From a virus: DNA of 25,228 bases. A program made the position numbers and the translations under genes. Below the pieces are notes generated by a model. The model saw nothing but the letters and a program-made list of their open reading frames with translations, did not search any database and was not told the DNA's origin. Below, piece after piece: positions 14,177 through 21,619 of the stretch; within the stretch, counting starts at the first letter, position 1; every line of letters begins with the position of its first letter. The stretch spans positions 1 through 25,228 of IMG/VR virus record IMGVR_UViG_3300009034_000197. One strand, 5' to 3'.

Positions 14177-14500
14177 ATGGAGTTCAAGAAGGTCACCAAG
14201 ACCTTGCGCCTGGGTGACTATCATCCCGACCTAGAAGGTGTCGAGATCGAGCTGTGGGTGAATCCCCCCCGGAGGATTCTCAGGGAACTCTTTAGTCTGG
14301 AGCGTGAGAAGACCAATGGGGCGTTCTGTGAACTATTGGGCATCTCGGAGGAGGAATTGGACGATATGCCCAATGCGGTAGCTGCGGCTTTGATTTCGCC
14401 GCAAGACCGCCGGGGTATCATCTGGCAAGAACTGGACGCCTATCGGGATGAACTGGTAAAAAATTTAGGCGGGGGCTCAGACTCTTCAAAGACGGAATGA
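14177..14500 (+). CDS. Tail assembly chaperone, gpG-like
   Basis: A 107-aa protein begins at ATG 14177 after GGGGGGAGG. It reads MEFKKVTKTLRLGDYHPDLE, VEIELWVNPPRRILRELFSL and ends KNLGGGSDSSKTE. Size, helix-rich acidic composition and position between tail tube and tape measure fit the gpG class that binds the tape measure during tail assembly. A slippery AAATTTA lies at 14461-14467, so a longer G-T fusion of 158 aa is expected. Confidence 0.75.
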   Translation: MEFKKVTKTLRLGDYHPDLEGVEIELWVNPPRRILRELFSLEREKTNGAFCELLGISEEELDDMPNAVAAALISPQDRRGIIWQELDAYRDELVKNLGGGSDSSKTE

Positions 14501-14652
14501 GGCGGGAGCCCCCCGACTTTAGGAACGGCGTGATCATCACCAGGAGGGTCAATCAAGTCCTGGGGACTAATCTCACCATGGAGGAAGTTGAGGATATGCC
14601 CCAGGTCGATATCGACCGCATTCTGGCGGTAGGGGAGATAGAGCTTGGCTAA
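14177..14652 (+). CDS. Tail assembly chaperone G-T fusion made by -1 frameshift (158 aa)
   Basis: Reading zero frame to TTA (14465-14467), slipping back one base and continuing gives RRGLRLFKDGMRREPPDFRN and so on to TAA 14650-14652. The -1 frame is blocked by TGA at 14449-14451 and opens only there, so the overlap with gpG (stop 14498-14500) is under 50 bases and contains the slippery site. The 61-residue extension contains VIITRRVNQVLGTNLTMEEV and ends AVGEIELG, like the C-terminal T segments of other phages. An alternative is an independent 51-aa protein from ATG 14497, which overlaps the gpG stop (ATGA) but has no clear ribosome site. The extension ends inside the tape-measure start (TTG 14645). 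Confidence 0.65.
14461..14467 (+). promoter_or_regulatory. Programmed -1 frameshift slippery site AAATTTA
   Basis: In the zero frame (..aaA AAT TTA..) this is a canonical X XXY YYZ heptamer; both tRNAs can re-pair one base back. An overlapping A AAA AAT (14458-14464) could also slip. A GC stem follows three bases later. Confidence 0.7.
14471..14513 (+). other. Stem-loop downstream of the slippery site
   Basis: GGGGGCTC (14471-14478) pairs perfectly with GAGCCCCC (14506-14513) across a 27-base loop. The spacer after the heptamer is three bases, shorter than the usual 5-9, but opening one or two pairs gives the normal distance. It is placed to pause ribosomes at the slippery site. Confidence 0.55.
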
Positions 14653-16663
14653 CATATTGCAGTTCATCATAAGGGCTAAAGACGAAGCCTCCAAGCAACT
14701 CAAGGGCGTGGACATCTCCTTGGGCGGCATTATGGAGACCGCCTTGGGTTTCTCCTTGGCCAACATCGGCGGCATGGTGGCCGGTGAGTTCAGGGATATG
14801 GTCTCGGCGGGAATCGAATTGGAACAGACGCGCCTGGTCTTCGACAGGCTTGCGGAAAGCGTCGATGAGGATTCCGAGGATATGCTGGCCAGTATGAAGG
14901 AAGCCTCGATGGGGATGGTGGACGAGGCAGGTCTCATGGCCTCGGCCAGCAAATTGGTTTCGATGGGGCTGGCCGACAATTCGGAAGAGGCCGCCAAACT
15001 CACCAAGATGGCCGTGACCCTCGGCGCCGCGATGGGCAAGGGGCCGACCCAGGCGATGGAAGAGTTCGCCTTGATGTTGGCAAACCAGTCGATTCCCCGG
15101 CTCGACACTTTCGGGATCAGTGCGGGCAAGGTCCGCACCCGCATCAATGAGTTGAGGGAAGCGAATAAGAGCCTGACCCGCGAGCAAGCCTTTATGACAG
15201 CGGTGATGGAGGAGGGTACGACCTCCTTAGAGCGGGTGGGGGACATATCGGATACGACGGCTGCCAAGACGGCTAAAATTGGAGTGGCGGTCAAGGAAGC
15301 CAAGGATGCCGTGGGGAAATTGCTCGTGGAGGCCATGGACCCCTTAGCTGAAAAACTACTTGAATACATAGAGATTACAGAGAGGACAGCAGAGGAGCAT
15401 AGAACGCTGGCAGAGACAGCTTATGAGGTATCGGATTCGGCAGAGGAGTTCATTAAGAGCTACGTGGCCTTGGAAGATGCTACGTGGCAAGCCGCTTATG
15501 CTCAGGCAGGATTTGGACAGGCGGTCATTGATAATCGGCTCAAACAGATGTACCTAAAAATGGCCATGGACGATACAAGAGAAATGGCGAAGGAACTCAC
15601 AGAGGGGTTCACTTATCTGGACCACGGGATGAAGATGACGGCAGAAACGGCAGAGGATACAGGGGCATCAATCGAAGGGCTCAAGGAAGATTATGAAGAA
15701 TGGATTGGGCTGTTAGGGCGACTAAAGGAAGCGATAAGAGAAGAGATGTTTCCCGATGAAAGTGAATTGCGGGAAATGGGGGACATCCTATACCAGATTT
15801 ACGTTGAAGAGAATCCCCGCGTCATAGCGGCCAGACAGGCGCACGAAGCCGAGAGGATAAGTAGCGACGAATCCTTGGGAATAGCCCAGGGTCACGCTGA
15901 CGAACTGAAGGCACTGTGGGAAGATGCCCAGCGAAGGCTAGAGGAAACCAGGGCTGGGATGCACGGGATTCCTGGGGCCTATGACGTGCAGGCTATCACA
16001 AGCGAGGCTACTGCCATGTACAAATCGGAGTGGCAAAAGGCCCAAGAGGAAGTCGAGGCCATGGAGGAAGCACACATGGCTACGATGGCTCAACTTGAAG
16101 GAGGTATTGTCGGCGCTGTAAATGCAGCCACAAGTCCTGCTCTGGAAGTGTATAGGACATACCTTGCCAATGTAGAAGAAGCGGAGCGCCTTGCTGCCAT
16201 AGGTAGGTCGGAGGCTTGGATAGAATCAATTGGTGGGGTAGCACCTGATACCGCGGATATTCTGGCCGAGATGGTCCGGGATGGTGAAATCATTCTCGAT
16301 CAAATACCAGAAGGAATAAGGGAGGACGTGGGAGAATCGCTTCTTGAATTTGAAGCGATGGCTCTTGGGTTTGATGACCAAATAGGAGTGATGGTGCTCG
16401 GTTCGGAAGAGTTTCAAGAAGTGCTCACTGGGGCCGTAACCCAAGGAGCCAGCGCGGCGGACGTGCAGGGCATGAAGATGAAAAAGTCGCTGGTTGATAA
16501 CGCTCTTGAACCGGCCATTGATACCTCGGAGGATCTTCGCAAGGAACTGGATAGACTCGATGGAACAAAGGTTGACATCTATATTGATTACTGGCATCGG
16601 CATCATGGCGAGCCGGGGCCTGGCGCGGAGGATTTGGGAGATCAGGAAGATCTCCCGCCGTGA
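14645..16663 (+). CDS. Tape measure protein
   Basis: The protein has 672 aa. TTG 14645 has AGGGGAG seven bases upstream and lies inside the last codons of the T extension. It begins MANILQFIIRAKDEASKQLK, the typical tape-measure opening with a 'KAKDEASKxLK' helix, then alternating small-residue helices (METALGFSLANIGGMVAGEF, MASASKLVSMGLADNSEEAA, FALMLANQSIPRLDTFGISA). It is long, helical and Ala/Glu-rich, setting tail length. At about 150 nm per 1000 residues as a rough rule, the tail would be short, around 100 nm. The region from about 15350 to 16430 is visibly more A/T-rich than both ends, suggesting a swapped middle. The C-terminus (HRHHGEPGPG) is unusual. No lytic or peptidase domain was seen. 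Confidence 0.82.
   Translation: MANILQFIIRAKDEASKQLKGVDISLGGIMETALGFSLANIGGMVAGEFRDMVSAGIELEQTRLVFDRLAESVDEDSEDMLASMKEASMGMVDEAGLMASASKLVSMGLADNSEEAAKLTKMAVTLGAAMGKGPTQAMEEFALMLANQSIPRLDTFGISAGKVRTRINELREANKSLTREQAFMTAVMEEGTTSLERVGDISDTTAAKTAKIGVAVKEAKDAVGKLLVEAMDPLAEKLLEYIEITERTAEEHRTLAETAYEVSDSAEEFIKSYVALEDATWQAAYAQAGFGQAVIDNRLKQMYLKMAMDDTREMAKELTEGFTYLDHGMKMTAETAEDTGASIEGLKEDYEEWIGLLGRLKEAIREEMFPDESELREMGDILYQIYVEENPRVIAARQAHEAERISSDESLGIAQGHADELKALWEDAQRRLEETRAGMHGIPGAYDVQAITSEATAMYKSEWQKAQEEVEAMEEAHMATMAQLEGGIVGAVNAATSPALEVYRTYLANVEEAERLAAIGRSEAWIESIGGVAPDTADILAEMVRDGEIILDQIPEGIREDVGESLLEFEAMALGFDDQIGVMVLGSEEFQEVLTGAVTQGASAADVQGMKMKKSLVDNALEPAIDTSEDLRKELDRLDGTKVDIYIDYWHRHHGEPGPGAEDLGDQEDLPP
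16636..16656. other. Hairpin at the convergent tape-measure/lipoprotein gene ends
   Basis: GGGAGATC (16636-16643) pairs perfectly with GATCTCCC (16649-16656) around AGGAA, in the final codons of the tape measure. The reverse-strand lipoprotein ends at 16671, so this could end or protect both transcripts. There is no T-run on either side. Confidence 0.35.
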
Positions 16664-16670
16664 AAGTTTG

Positions 16671-17069
16671 CTAATCGATGAAGACCTTACACTCGTATGT
16701 TGAAATGTGCTTAGTCTCGTCTAGATAGCATGTGAAAGTAGCATCATCGTCAACGTTGAGATCAGAGGGCCTTGTATATGTCCAATCGGTATCGACAAGG
16801 CTTCCATCGGAGGCATAAGCCCGACAAGAGATTTTAAGAAATCGCACTGGAACCTTACCAACATTTTTGACGAGCCCAGTAACGATAAAATTGCCAACGC
16901 TATCTCTCTTATAGGTGAAATCGAGCAATTTTACCTGGGGCTTACTCAGCGGCAAAGTTGTGGGTGATTTTGTTGGATAAGGAGTAGGCGTGGGATATGG
17001 AGTGGGCTCTGCATCAGCACAGGAGATTAAGAGCATGGCCAACAGCGTGACTATGATTACTTTCTTCAT
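16671..17069 (-). CDS. Reverse-strand lipoprotein, moron candidate
   Basis: The protein has 132 aa and starts MKKVIIVTLLAMLLISCADA. It has a basic N-terminus, hydrophobic core and a lipobox LISC ending at C17, so it is a predicted lipoprotein. A Pro/Thr-rich linker follows (TPYPTPTPYPTKSPTTLP), then a beta domain (VKLLDFTYKRDSVGNFIVTG, VGKVPVRFLKISCRAYASDG) that resembles the FxLYD-type domain of secreted proteins. The C-terminus contains three further Cys. A ribosome site (AAGGAGGGAG) precedes the ATG. It lies on the opposite strand between tape measure and tail tip, is less GC-rich, and has its own promoter (17090-17098). This is the usual signature of a lysogenic-conversion gene; superinfection exclusion is a reasonable hypothesis. 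Confidence 0.75.
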   Translation of the reverse strand: MKKVIIVTLLAMLLISCADAEPTPYPTPTPYPTKSPTTLPLSKPQVKLLDFTYKRDSVGNFIVTGLVKNVGKVPVRFLKISCRAYASDGSLVDTDWTYTRPSDLNVDDDATFTCYLDETKHISTYECKVFID

Positions 17070-17089
17070 CTCTCCCTCCTTCCATGCCC

Positions 17090-17098
17090 ATTATACCA
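17090..17098 (-). promoter_or_regulatory. Extended -10 promoter for the lipoprotein gene
   Basis: On the reverse strand the bases read TGGTATAAT, a perfect -10 with the TG extension, followed by GGGCATGGAAGGAGGGAG and the ATG. Transcription would start near 17083, giving a leader of about 14 bases. No good -35 is visible, as is common for extended -10 promoters. Confidence 0.65.
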
Positions 17099-17145
17099 TA
17101 GTTTCGCCAGAGCGGGGGGTTTTTGGACGAAATAAGGAGTGAATC

Positions 17146-18591
17146 ATGGCCGAGATAATGAGGATAACTGGTGCAAACACCATCGATTTCCTGGGGAGTA
17201 CCTATCCCTTGGCCCAAGGAGAGATACGGTCTTTCGCTGGGATGAACACCCCCCTGACGCAAAGGGAGATCGTGGCTTTGCTCAACCGGGTGCCCCAAGA
17301 GGTGTGCGAGCCGATCCTGAAAAGGGGGGTGAGCCGCTGGACCATCCCCATAGACATCGTTGCCGCCTCCGATACCCTGGTGGAGACTGCCCTGCACGAT
17401 CTAGTAGAGACGATAGAGGAGACCAAGCTCTATTGGGGTTCTAGGAGTGGTAGGGGGACGGTGGCCCAGATGGAGTACAAACTGGACGGGGCCGTCGCCA
17501 CAAGTTACAAGAGGCTTTACTGGGCAGAGGTTGACGATTCGGAATCGAGGGCCACGATAGGGGGAGTGAAGAAACATGAACTGCAAAATGTCCAGGTGAC
17601 GCTCTACTGCGAGCCTTATTGGCATCCCACTTCGACCACGAATCTTGTCAACGCCGTTACAAAGTACAACCACGATGACGGCGCGCATGACAACTTTGTG
17701 GACATCCTCGCGGCCAACATCTTGGGGGATGTGGAGCCGCGGTTGAAGGTCGTCGTCAAGGAAACGGCATCGAAGACCCTGAAATGGCTCTATTTGGCCA
17801 CCCGGGCCGCGGGAACCCCGGGCAATTTCGATCATTGGCTGGATGCGGAGGATTACACCGCCAAGGGCGGCAGCCTGAGTGTCCACGCAGATGCCGACAG
17901 ATGCGATGGCGAGGTGTTGCAAGCCACTTCGGGAACAACGAGTTGGCTGTATTGGCAAATCACCACCAACAAAGGGGACCAGCGGGGGCGTTTCCGGGCC
18001 TATCTTTCGGTTTGGACCAACGACAAGGACAACACGAAGTTCCGATTGAGGCGTCGCTGGGGTTATGCTGATCTCACGGAGGCCACGTTTGATTGGCAGT
18101 ATGTGGGGAAGGCAAGTACTTGGCAACTGATCTACCTTGGCACGGTCCAGAATCCCGTCGTTGGAGCCCTGCCTTATACGCTTGCCTACTACATAGACTA
18201 CGAGAAGGATGATGCCGACACGATCGAGATTGACTACTTGTTACTCTTGCCGGATGACGAATCTGCTTCAAGGCTTGAAAGCGGTTTCCCGATCACTTCC
18301 CTGACGGCCAACAACGACCAGATGATCTTCGATGACACGGGGGATTTCCTGCAAGTGGAGTGCCGCCGGTCCGCCGATTCCACCCAGACGAACGAGGCGG
18401 CGTTGTCGGGGCCGCCCCTGACCCTTGCACCCGGGAAGGACAACCGGGTCTATGTGAAATTCCTGGCGATTAGCGCGGCAGATGACGACCCGTACAAAGA
18501 GCATCTGGATCAAATCGATAACGGTGGAACCCCGAATAGCATCCAATTGACCATCGACTATCTCCCCCAATATCTCACGCCGATCAAGTAG
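17146..18591 (+). CDS. Distal tail (Dit-like) protein with an inserted beta domain
   Basis: The protein has 481 aa; ATG 17146 follows AAGGAGTGAATC. Residues about 1-185 contain TNTPLTQREIVALLNRV-like helices and WTIPIDIVAASDTLVETALH, then VQVTLYCEPYWHP, fitting a distal tail protein that forms the tail tip hub ring. A middle region of about 200-390 (LKWLYLATRAAGTPGNFDHW, GRFRAYLSVWTNDKDNTKFR, YYIDYEKDDADTIEIDYLLL) has the alternation and W/Y content of a carbohydrate-binding-type beta sandwich, followed by a final domain (TLAPGKDNRVYVKFLAISAA). Position after the tape measure supports the assignment. The middle domain may bind host surface sugars. Exact family not certain. Confidence 0.65.
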   Translation: MAEIMRITGANTIDFLGSTYPLAQGEIRSFAGMNTPLTQREIVALLNRVPQEVCEPILKRGVSRWTIPIDIVAASDTLVETALHDLVETIEETKLYWGSRSGRGTVAQMEYKLDGAVATSYKRLYWAEVDDSESRATIGGVKKHELQNVQVTLYCEPYWHPTSTTNLVNAVTKYNHDDGAHDNFVDILAANILGDVEPRLKVVVKETASKTLKWLYLATRAAGTPGNFDHWLDAEDYTAKGGSLSVHADADRCDGEVLQATSGTTSWLYWQITTNKGDQRGRFRAYLSVWTNDKDNTKFRLRRRWGYADLTEATFDWQYVGKASTWQLIYLGTVQNPVVGALPYTLAYYIDYEKDDADTIEIDYLLLLPDDESASRLESGFPITSLTANNDQMIFDDTGDFLQVECRRSADSTQTNEAALSGPPLTLAPGKDNRVYVKFLAISAADDDPYKEHLDQIDNGGTPNSIQLTIDYLPQYLTPIK

Positions 18592-18599
18592 GAGGGATC

Positions 18600-20225
18600 A
18601 TGATCCCGTTGACCGTTGAGATCAGGGACGACGACGACATCCAATATCTTCCCCCCTTCTGGGGCCTTCAAGTCGCCAAGAGGTTCAAAGGCGGAGAGGA
18701 TCATTGGCTCCGATTCAACCTGCCGTATCCCGCTGACCTAGATTACCCGGAGATCGCCTACAACAACGAGGTGAAGGTTTACTTGGGGATTCAACCGGTA
18801 TGGATAGGTCGGATGAGGAAGGTGGAACAGCACAAGGCTCTCAGGGAACATATGATCGTCCGCTGTTTCGGCAACTGGGCTCTACTGGACGATTTCTCCT
18901 ATGGCGGGAAGGGGAAGCTGTGGTCCGAAACCGATTATAGAGAATGGGAGCCGACCACCAGGGACCTAAAAACCAACCGGAGGCCGCACCGCTATGAGAT
19001 GGATACCCAGAACCGGCTTTGGATCTGCCCCAGAGAGGGGGAGTATTCTAGTAGTAGTGCCGGTGGTGCTCTCTATTATCATTGTCCTTATGATGATGTC
19101 AAGAAGGTAAAATTCACCGTTGAGGTCGGGTCTTTCAGTGGCTGGGATGCCATGTTGCGCTCATTCAACAAAAACTGGGGATCGGGAAATACTGAATGGC
19201 AACATTCTGTTGATGGTGTGGGCGCCCAAACCATCACGCTTAGTACCGAGCGACCTGTCTTGGAATTCAATATCTGGAAAACTAGCGCAGGTACTTATGC
19301 AGATGATACTGGTGACACCTATCTCAAAATCACCGACTTGGAAATCTATGGCAGCACGGACATCTCGATCACGATGGATGATGTAGCGAAGGATATAGTC
19401 GCCCAGGTGGAATCTGAAACATCCATCGAGAACGACGAGAACCTGATAGAGGCCATAAGCAACCCCATTCCTTGTTTGCAGTTCAAGAAAGCGGAAACTT
19501 GCTTGGATGCCTTGGAGGAGATGGGTGTCAAATATGGCGACACGAACCAAAGGCTGGTGGGCTATGGCGTGGAGGCGGGAGGGTATCGGGTGTACGTGCG
19601 AAAGCCTGATCGCAGGAAGATTCGCTATGAAGTCCAACCCGGACATGCGACCAGGATCTCTCGGCAAGGGGCCCTTCCCTCCGGGAGAAAAGGGTATCTC
19701 AGTGAGGCGTGGGGGGAGTACGTGGATAATGAGGGCCTTACCCAATACACCGACAAGTATTATGTCCATGTGACCAGCACTGGCTTGACAGTGAACACCA
19801 CCAGCACCGGGGACGATCTGGCCAGTGCGAAGTGGGGGAAGAGGAGCGGGGTGGTCCCCCTCGGAAGAATGGCGTCCGCCCAGGCGATCAAGATGCTCAA
19901 ACGGATTCTCAAGGAAGTCGGCCACCCCAAGGTCACCTCGGCCTTTCAGGTGGTCGGACAGATCAAAGACCTACAGAGAGGGGGATACATCCACCCCTTG
20001 GAGATGGAGATGGGAAACCTGGTGCGGATTCCCTACTTCCGGGCGGTGGAAGCGGAGGGGGCTTCCGGCGATGACCTGAGGGACTGGGATACGACCTTCC
20101 TGCTCGAAGGGTTGGAGTATCGGGCCGACACTGGAGTGGCCAGGCTATTCCCGGAGCAGGCGGAGGACGATAGCCCGAGGTTGTTAGCTTATATCAGGAA
20201 GGTCAGGCAGGAGAGGGGGAGATGA
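18600..20225 (+). CDS. Tail tip/baseplate hub protein (Tal N-terminal-like)
   Basis: The protein has 541 aa; ATG 18600 follows GGAGGGATC. It starts MIPLTVEIRDDDDIQYLPPF, then VKVYLGIQPVWIGRMRKVEQ and MIVRCFGNWALLDDFSYGGK, a hub-type pattern like gp27/Tal N-termini. Residues about 145-260 (YYHCPYDDVKKVKFTVEVGS, LKITDLEIYG) are a beta insertion coded by more A/T-rich DNA. Hub features resume: DVAKDIVAQVESETSIENDE, CLDALEEMGVKYGDTNQRLV, VRKPDRRKIRYEV. It likely forms the tail-tip hub below the Dit ring. No peptidase or lysozyme domain was seen. The stop TGA overlaps a tiny frame beginning at 20222. Confidence 0.65.
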   Translation: MIPLTVEIRDDDDIQYLPPFWGLQVAKRFKGGEDHWLRFNLPYPADLDYPEIAYNNEVKVYLGIQPVWIGRMRKVEQHKALREHMIVRCFGNWALLDDFSYGGKGKLWSETDYREWEPTTRDLKTNRRPHRYEMDTQNRLWICPREGEYSSSSAGGALYYHCPYDDVKKVKFTVEVGSFSGWDAMLRSFNKNWGSGNTEWQHSVDGVGAQTITLSTERPVLEFNIWKTSAGTYADDTGDTYLKITDLEIYGSTDISITMDDVAKDIVAQVESETSIENDENLIEAISNPIPCLQFKKAETCLDALEEMGVKYGDTNQRLVGYGVEAGGYRVYVRKPDRRKIRYEVQPGHATRISRQGALPSGRKGYLSEAWGEYVDNEGLTQYTDKYYVHVTSTGLTVNTTSTGDDLASAKWGKRSGVVPLGRMASAQAIKMLKRILKEVGHPKVTSAFQVVGQIKDLQRGGYIHPLEMEMGNLVRIPYFRAVEAEGASGDDLRDWDTTFLLEGLEYRADTGVARLFPEQAEDDSPRLLAYIRKVRQERGR

Positions 20226-20296
20226 GTGATAGCAAATCAAACGCTAAGCAGATAAAGGCACTCATCAAGGAACTACATGGCCGTGTTCAAGTGTAG
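20222..20296 (+). CDS. Tiny coupled ORF (24 aa), possible leader or remnant
   Basis: ATG 20222 forms an ATGA overlap with the tail hub stop and has GGGGGAG just upstream. It encodes MSDSKSNAKQIKALIKELHG and four more residues. It is too short to assign; it may be a leader peptide, a translated end of the operon, or a truncated gene. Its TAG lies within the first arm of the downstream structured region. Confidence 0.35.
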   Translation: MSDSKSNAKQIKALIKELHGRVQV

Positions 20297-20332
20297 CCCA
20301 GCCGGTACTGTTTGGCACGCAGTAAGGCTACA
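20292..20332. other. Hairpin A in the gap after the tail operon
   Basis: TGTAGCC (20292-20298) pairs with GGCTACA (20326-20332) and TACTG (20306-20310) with CAGTA (20320-20324), with a nine-base loop and an internal bulge. The structure exists on either strand. No T-run follows. Confidence 0.45.
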
Positions 20333-20353
20333 AAGCAACGCATAGGAATAGAG

Positions 20354-20421
20354 GGGGCGCAATGAAACTCGCCGGACACTCGTTGCCTCTCTCAAGACAA
20401 ACGAAACGAGAATTGCGCCCC
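20354..20421 (-). ncRNA. Candidate reverse-strand structured small RNA (hairpin B)
   Basis: GGGGCGCAAT (20354-20363) pairs perfectly with ATTGCGCCCC (20412-20421), and an inner CTCGTT (20379-20384) pairs with AACGAG (20405-20410). On the reverse strand an extended -10 (20427-20435) would start transcription at about 20420, i.e. at the first paired base. The RNA would thus be closed end to end by a 10-bp stem. It is a candidate only; a plain intergenic transcription barrier is also possible. No coding frame with a ribosome site was found in 20297-20481. Confidence 0.35.
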
Positions 20422-20426
20422 TAACC

Positions 20427-20435
20427 ATTATATCA
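20427..20435 (-). promoter_or_regulatory. Extended -10 promoter on the reverse strand
   Basis: The reverse strand reads TGATATAATGG, a consensus -10 with TG extension, closely matching the lipoprotein promoter (TGGTATAATGG). A TTGACA is present only eight bases further upstream, so it cannot be the matching -35. It would transcribe hairpin B and antisense to the end of the tail hub gene. Confidence 0.45.
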
Positions 20436-20481
20436 CACTTTGTCAACCAGGAGTAGGTCCCCTTAGGGAGAGGAGGTGCTT

Positions 20482-20745
20482 ATGACATCTAAGTACGCAG
20501 AGGACATAGCCACGATAAAGACAGATACCAAGCATATCCTGGAACACCTCAAGAAATTGAACGCTTCTCAGGGGAAGCAGTGGGACGAGATCAACGCAAA
20601 CAAGGGCATGATAGGCAGGCTTGAGGAGCGGCAAAAGAACACCGAGAAGGAACAGGGTGCTTGGAACAAAGGACTCATTGTCTTTTCGGCGGCTATTTCC
20701 GCCATCACTGGGACGATAGCCGCCATGCTGGGAATAAAAAACTAG
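20482..20745 (+). CDS. XhlA-like coiled-coil membrane protein, lysis-associated
   Basis: The protein has 87 aa; ATG 20482 follows GGAGG by five bases. The first about 60 residues are a charged helix (MTSKYAEDIATIKTDTKHIL, GMIGRLEERQKNTEKEQGAW), followed by one membrane segment at about 66-84 (LIVFSAAISAITGTIAAMLG) and a short basic end. The coiled coil plus C-terminal anchor arrangement is that of haemolysin XhlA-type phage proteins, which work with holin and lysin. Here the holin-like gene (23892) is separated by four genes. A structural anchor is an alternative. Confidence 0.65.
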   Translation: MTSKYAEDIATIKTDTKHILEHLKKLNASQGKQWDEINANKGMIGRLEERQKNTEKEQGAWNKGLIVFSAAISAITGTIAAMLGIKN

Positions 20746-20755
20746 AGGAGGATAC

Positions 20756-21619
20756 ATGAAGCCTATCCTTTGCTACGGGGACATGCACTGTGGCTCGATC
20801 TCGGGGCTTTGGCCCCCCAAGACACCAAAGGGCGAAGGAGGAGGAGCAAGACTGAACTACAACCAGCGGGCGATGTGGAAGGTGTGGAGGCATCTCTTGG
20901 AAGAACGACTGCCCGCATACCTAAAGGCGAGAGGACTAGACGGGTTCCCCATTGCCATCAATGGGGGGGACAGTATAGATGGGAGGCAAACAAGGCAGAA
21001 AGCGGTGTGTGTGGAAACCTCGGACTTGACGGCCCAGACCCACGCGGCGGTCAAGGCGCAGGAACCCCTGATGGAGATGGTGGGTGATCTCTATGTATTG
21101 GAGGGGACTCCTTATCACGAAGGGAATGATTACCTCTCTGGGGAATTGATGGCCAAGTCCCTAGAGGATAGGTGCAATGTCATTCCCAATGAGAGGACGG
21201 GCAAACTCACCCACCGCCATCTCTTTCTCACCCTTGATGGTATCCGATTCATGTTCAAGCACGAGTTGAGTTACTTCCAGGTCTATAAGACCACGCCGCT
21301 CGAAAGGGAATTGCAACGGGCATTAAGAAAGGCGGCGATGCAGTATGCCAAAGAACGGGACGTACTAGGCTTCTTCCATATTCACACTTGCGGCGTGGTG
21401 GGCTTGCCTGTGGGGGGGCAATGGAAAGGGGCATTCACCACGCCCTGCTTCCAAGTGGAAAGTAGGTTCGCTACCAGGAAGAGCCTATTTAATACCTTTG
21501 CTCATTTTGGGATGGTGGTGGTGGAAGTGTACGGGAAAGACCACGACCCGCCCTTTGTGATAGTGCCGTTGACCTATCCAGTCAGCGTAAGAAAGCCCAA
21601 GGAGTACGTCTATGAGTAA
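20756..21619 (+). CDS. Calcineurin-like metallophosphoesterase
   Basis: The protein has 287 aa; ATG 20756 follows GAGGAGGATAC. It carries MPE motifs in order: GDMHCG (D9, H11), NGGDSIDG (D72), a non-canonical GTPYHE (117-122, H121) in place of GN-H-D/E, H169, and FHIHTCG (H208, H210) in place of GHTH. Thus most metal ligands remain and the Asn of motif III is replaced. It may be a nucleotide or nucleic-acid phosphoesterase, possibly in host takeover or anti-defence; I cannot name the substrate. It is soluble with no signal. It lies between an XhlA-like gene and a winged-helix gene, overlapping the latter by eight bases. Confidence 0.75.
   Translation: MKPILCYGDMHCGSISGLWPPKTPKGEGGGARLNYNQRAMWKVWRHLLEERLPAYLKARGLDGFPIAINGGDSIDGRQTRQKAVCVETSDLTAQTHAAVKAQEPLMEMVGDLYVLEGTPYHEGNDYLSGELMAKSLEDRCNVIPNERTGKLTHRHLFLTLDGIRFMFKHELSYFQVYKTTPLERELQRALRKAAMQYAKERDVLGFFHIHTCGVVGLPVGGQWKGAFTTPCFQVESRFATRKSLFNTFAHFGMVVVEVYGKDHDPPFVIVPLTYPVSVRKPKEYVYE

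Noticed and set aside
14497-14652. Independent T gene from ATG 14497 as the main product
   Set aside because: Possible, but no ribosome site is visible and the slippery site plus stem fit a frameshift better; kept as an alternative.
20427-20446. TTGACA and TATAAT on the reverse strand read as a full sigma-70 promoter
   Set aside because: They are only 8 bases apart, too close for a normal promoter; only the extended -10 is kept.
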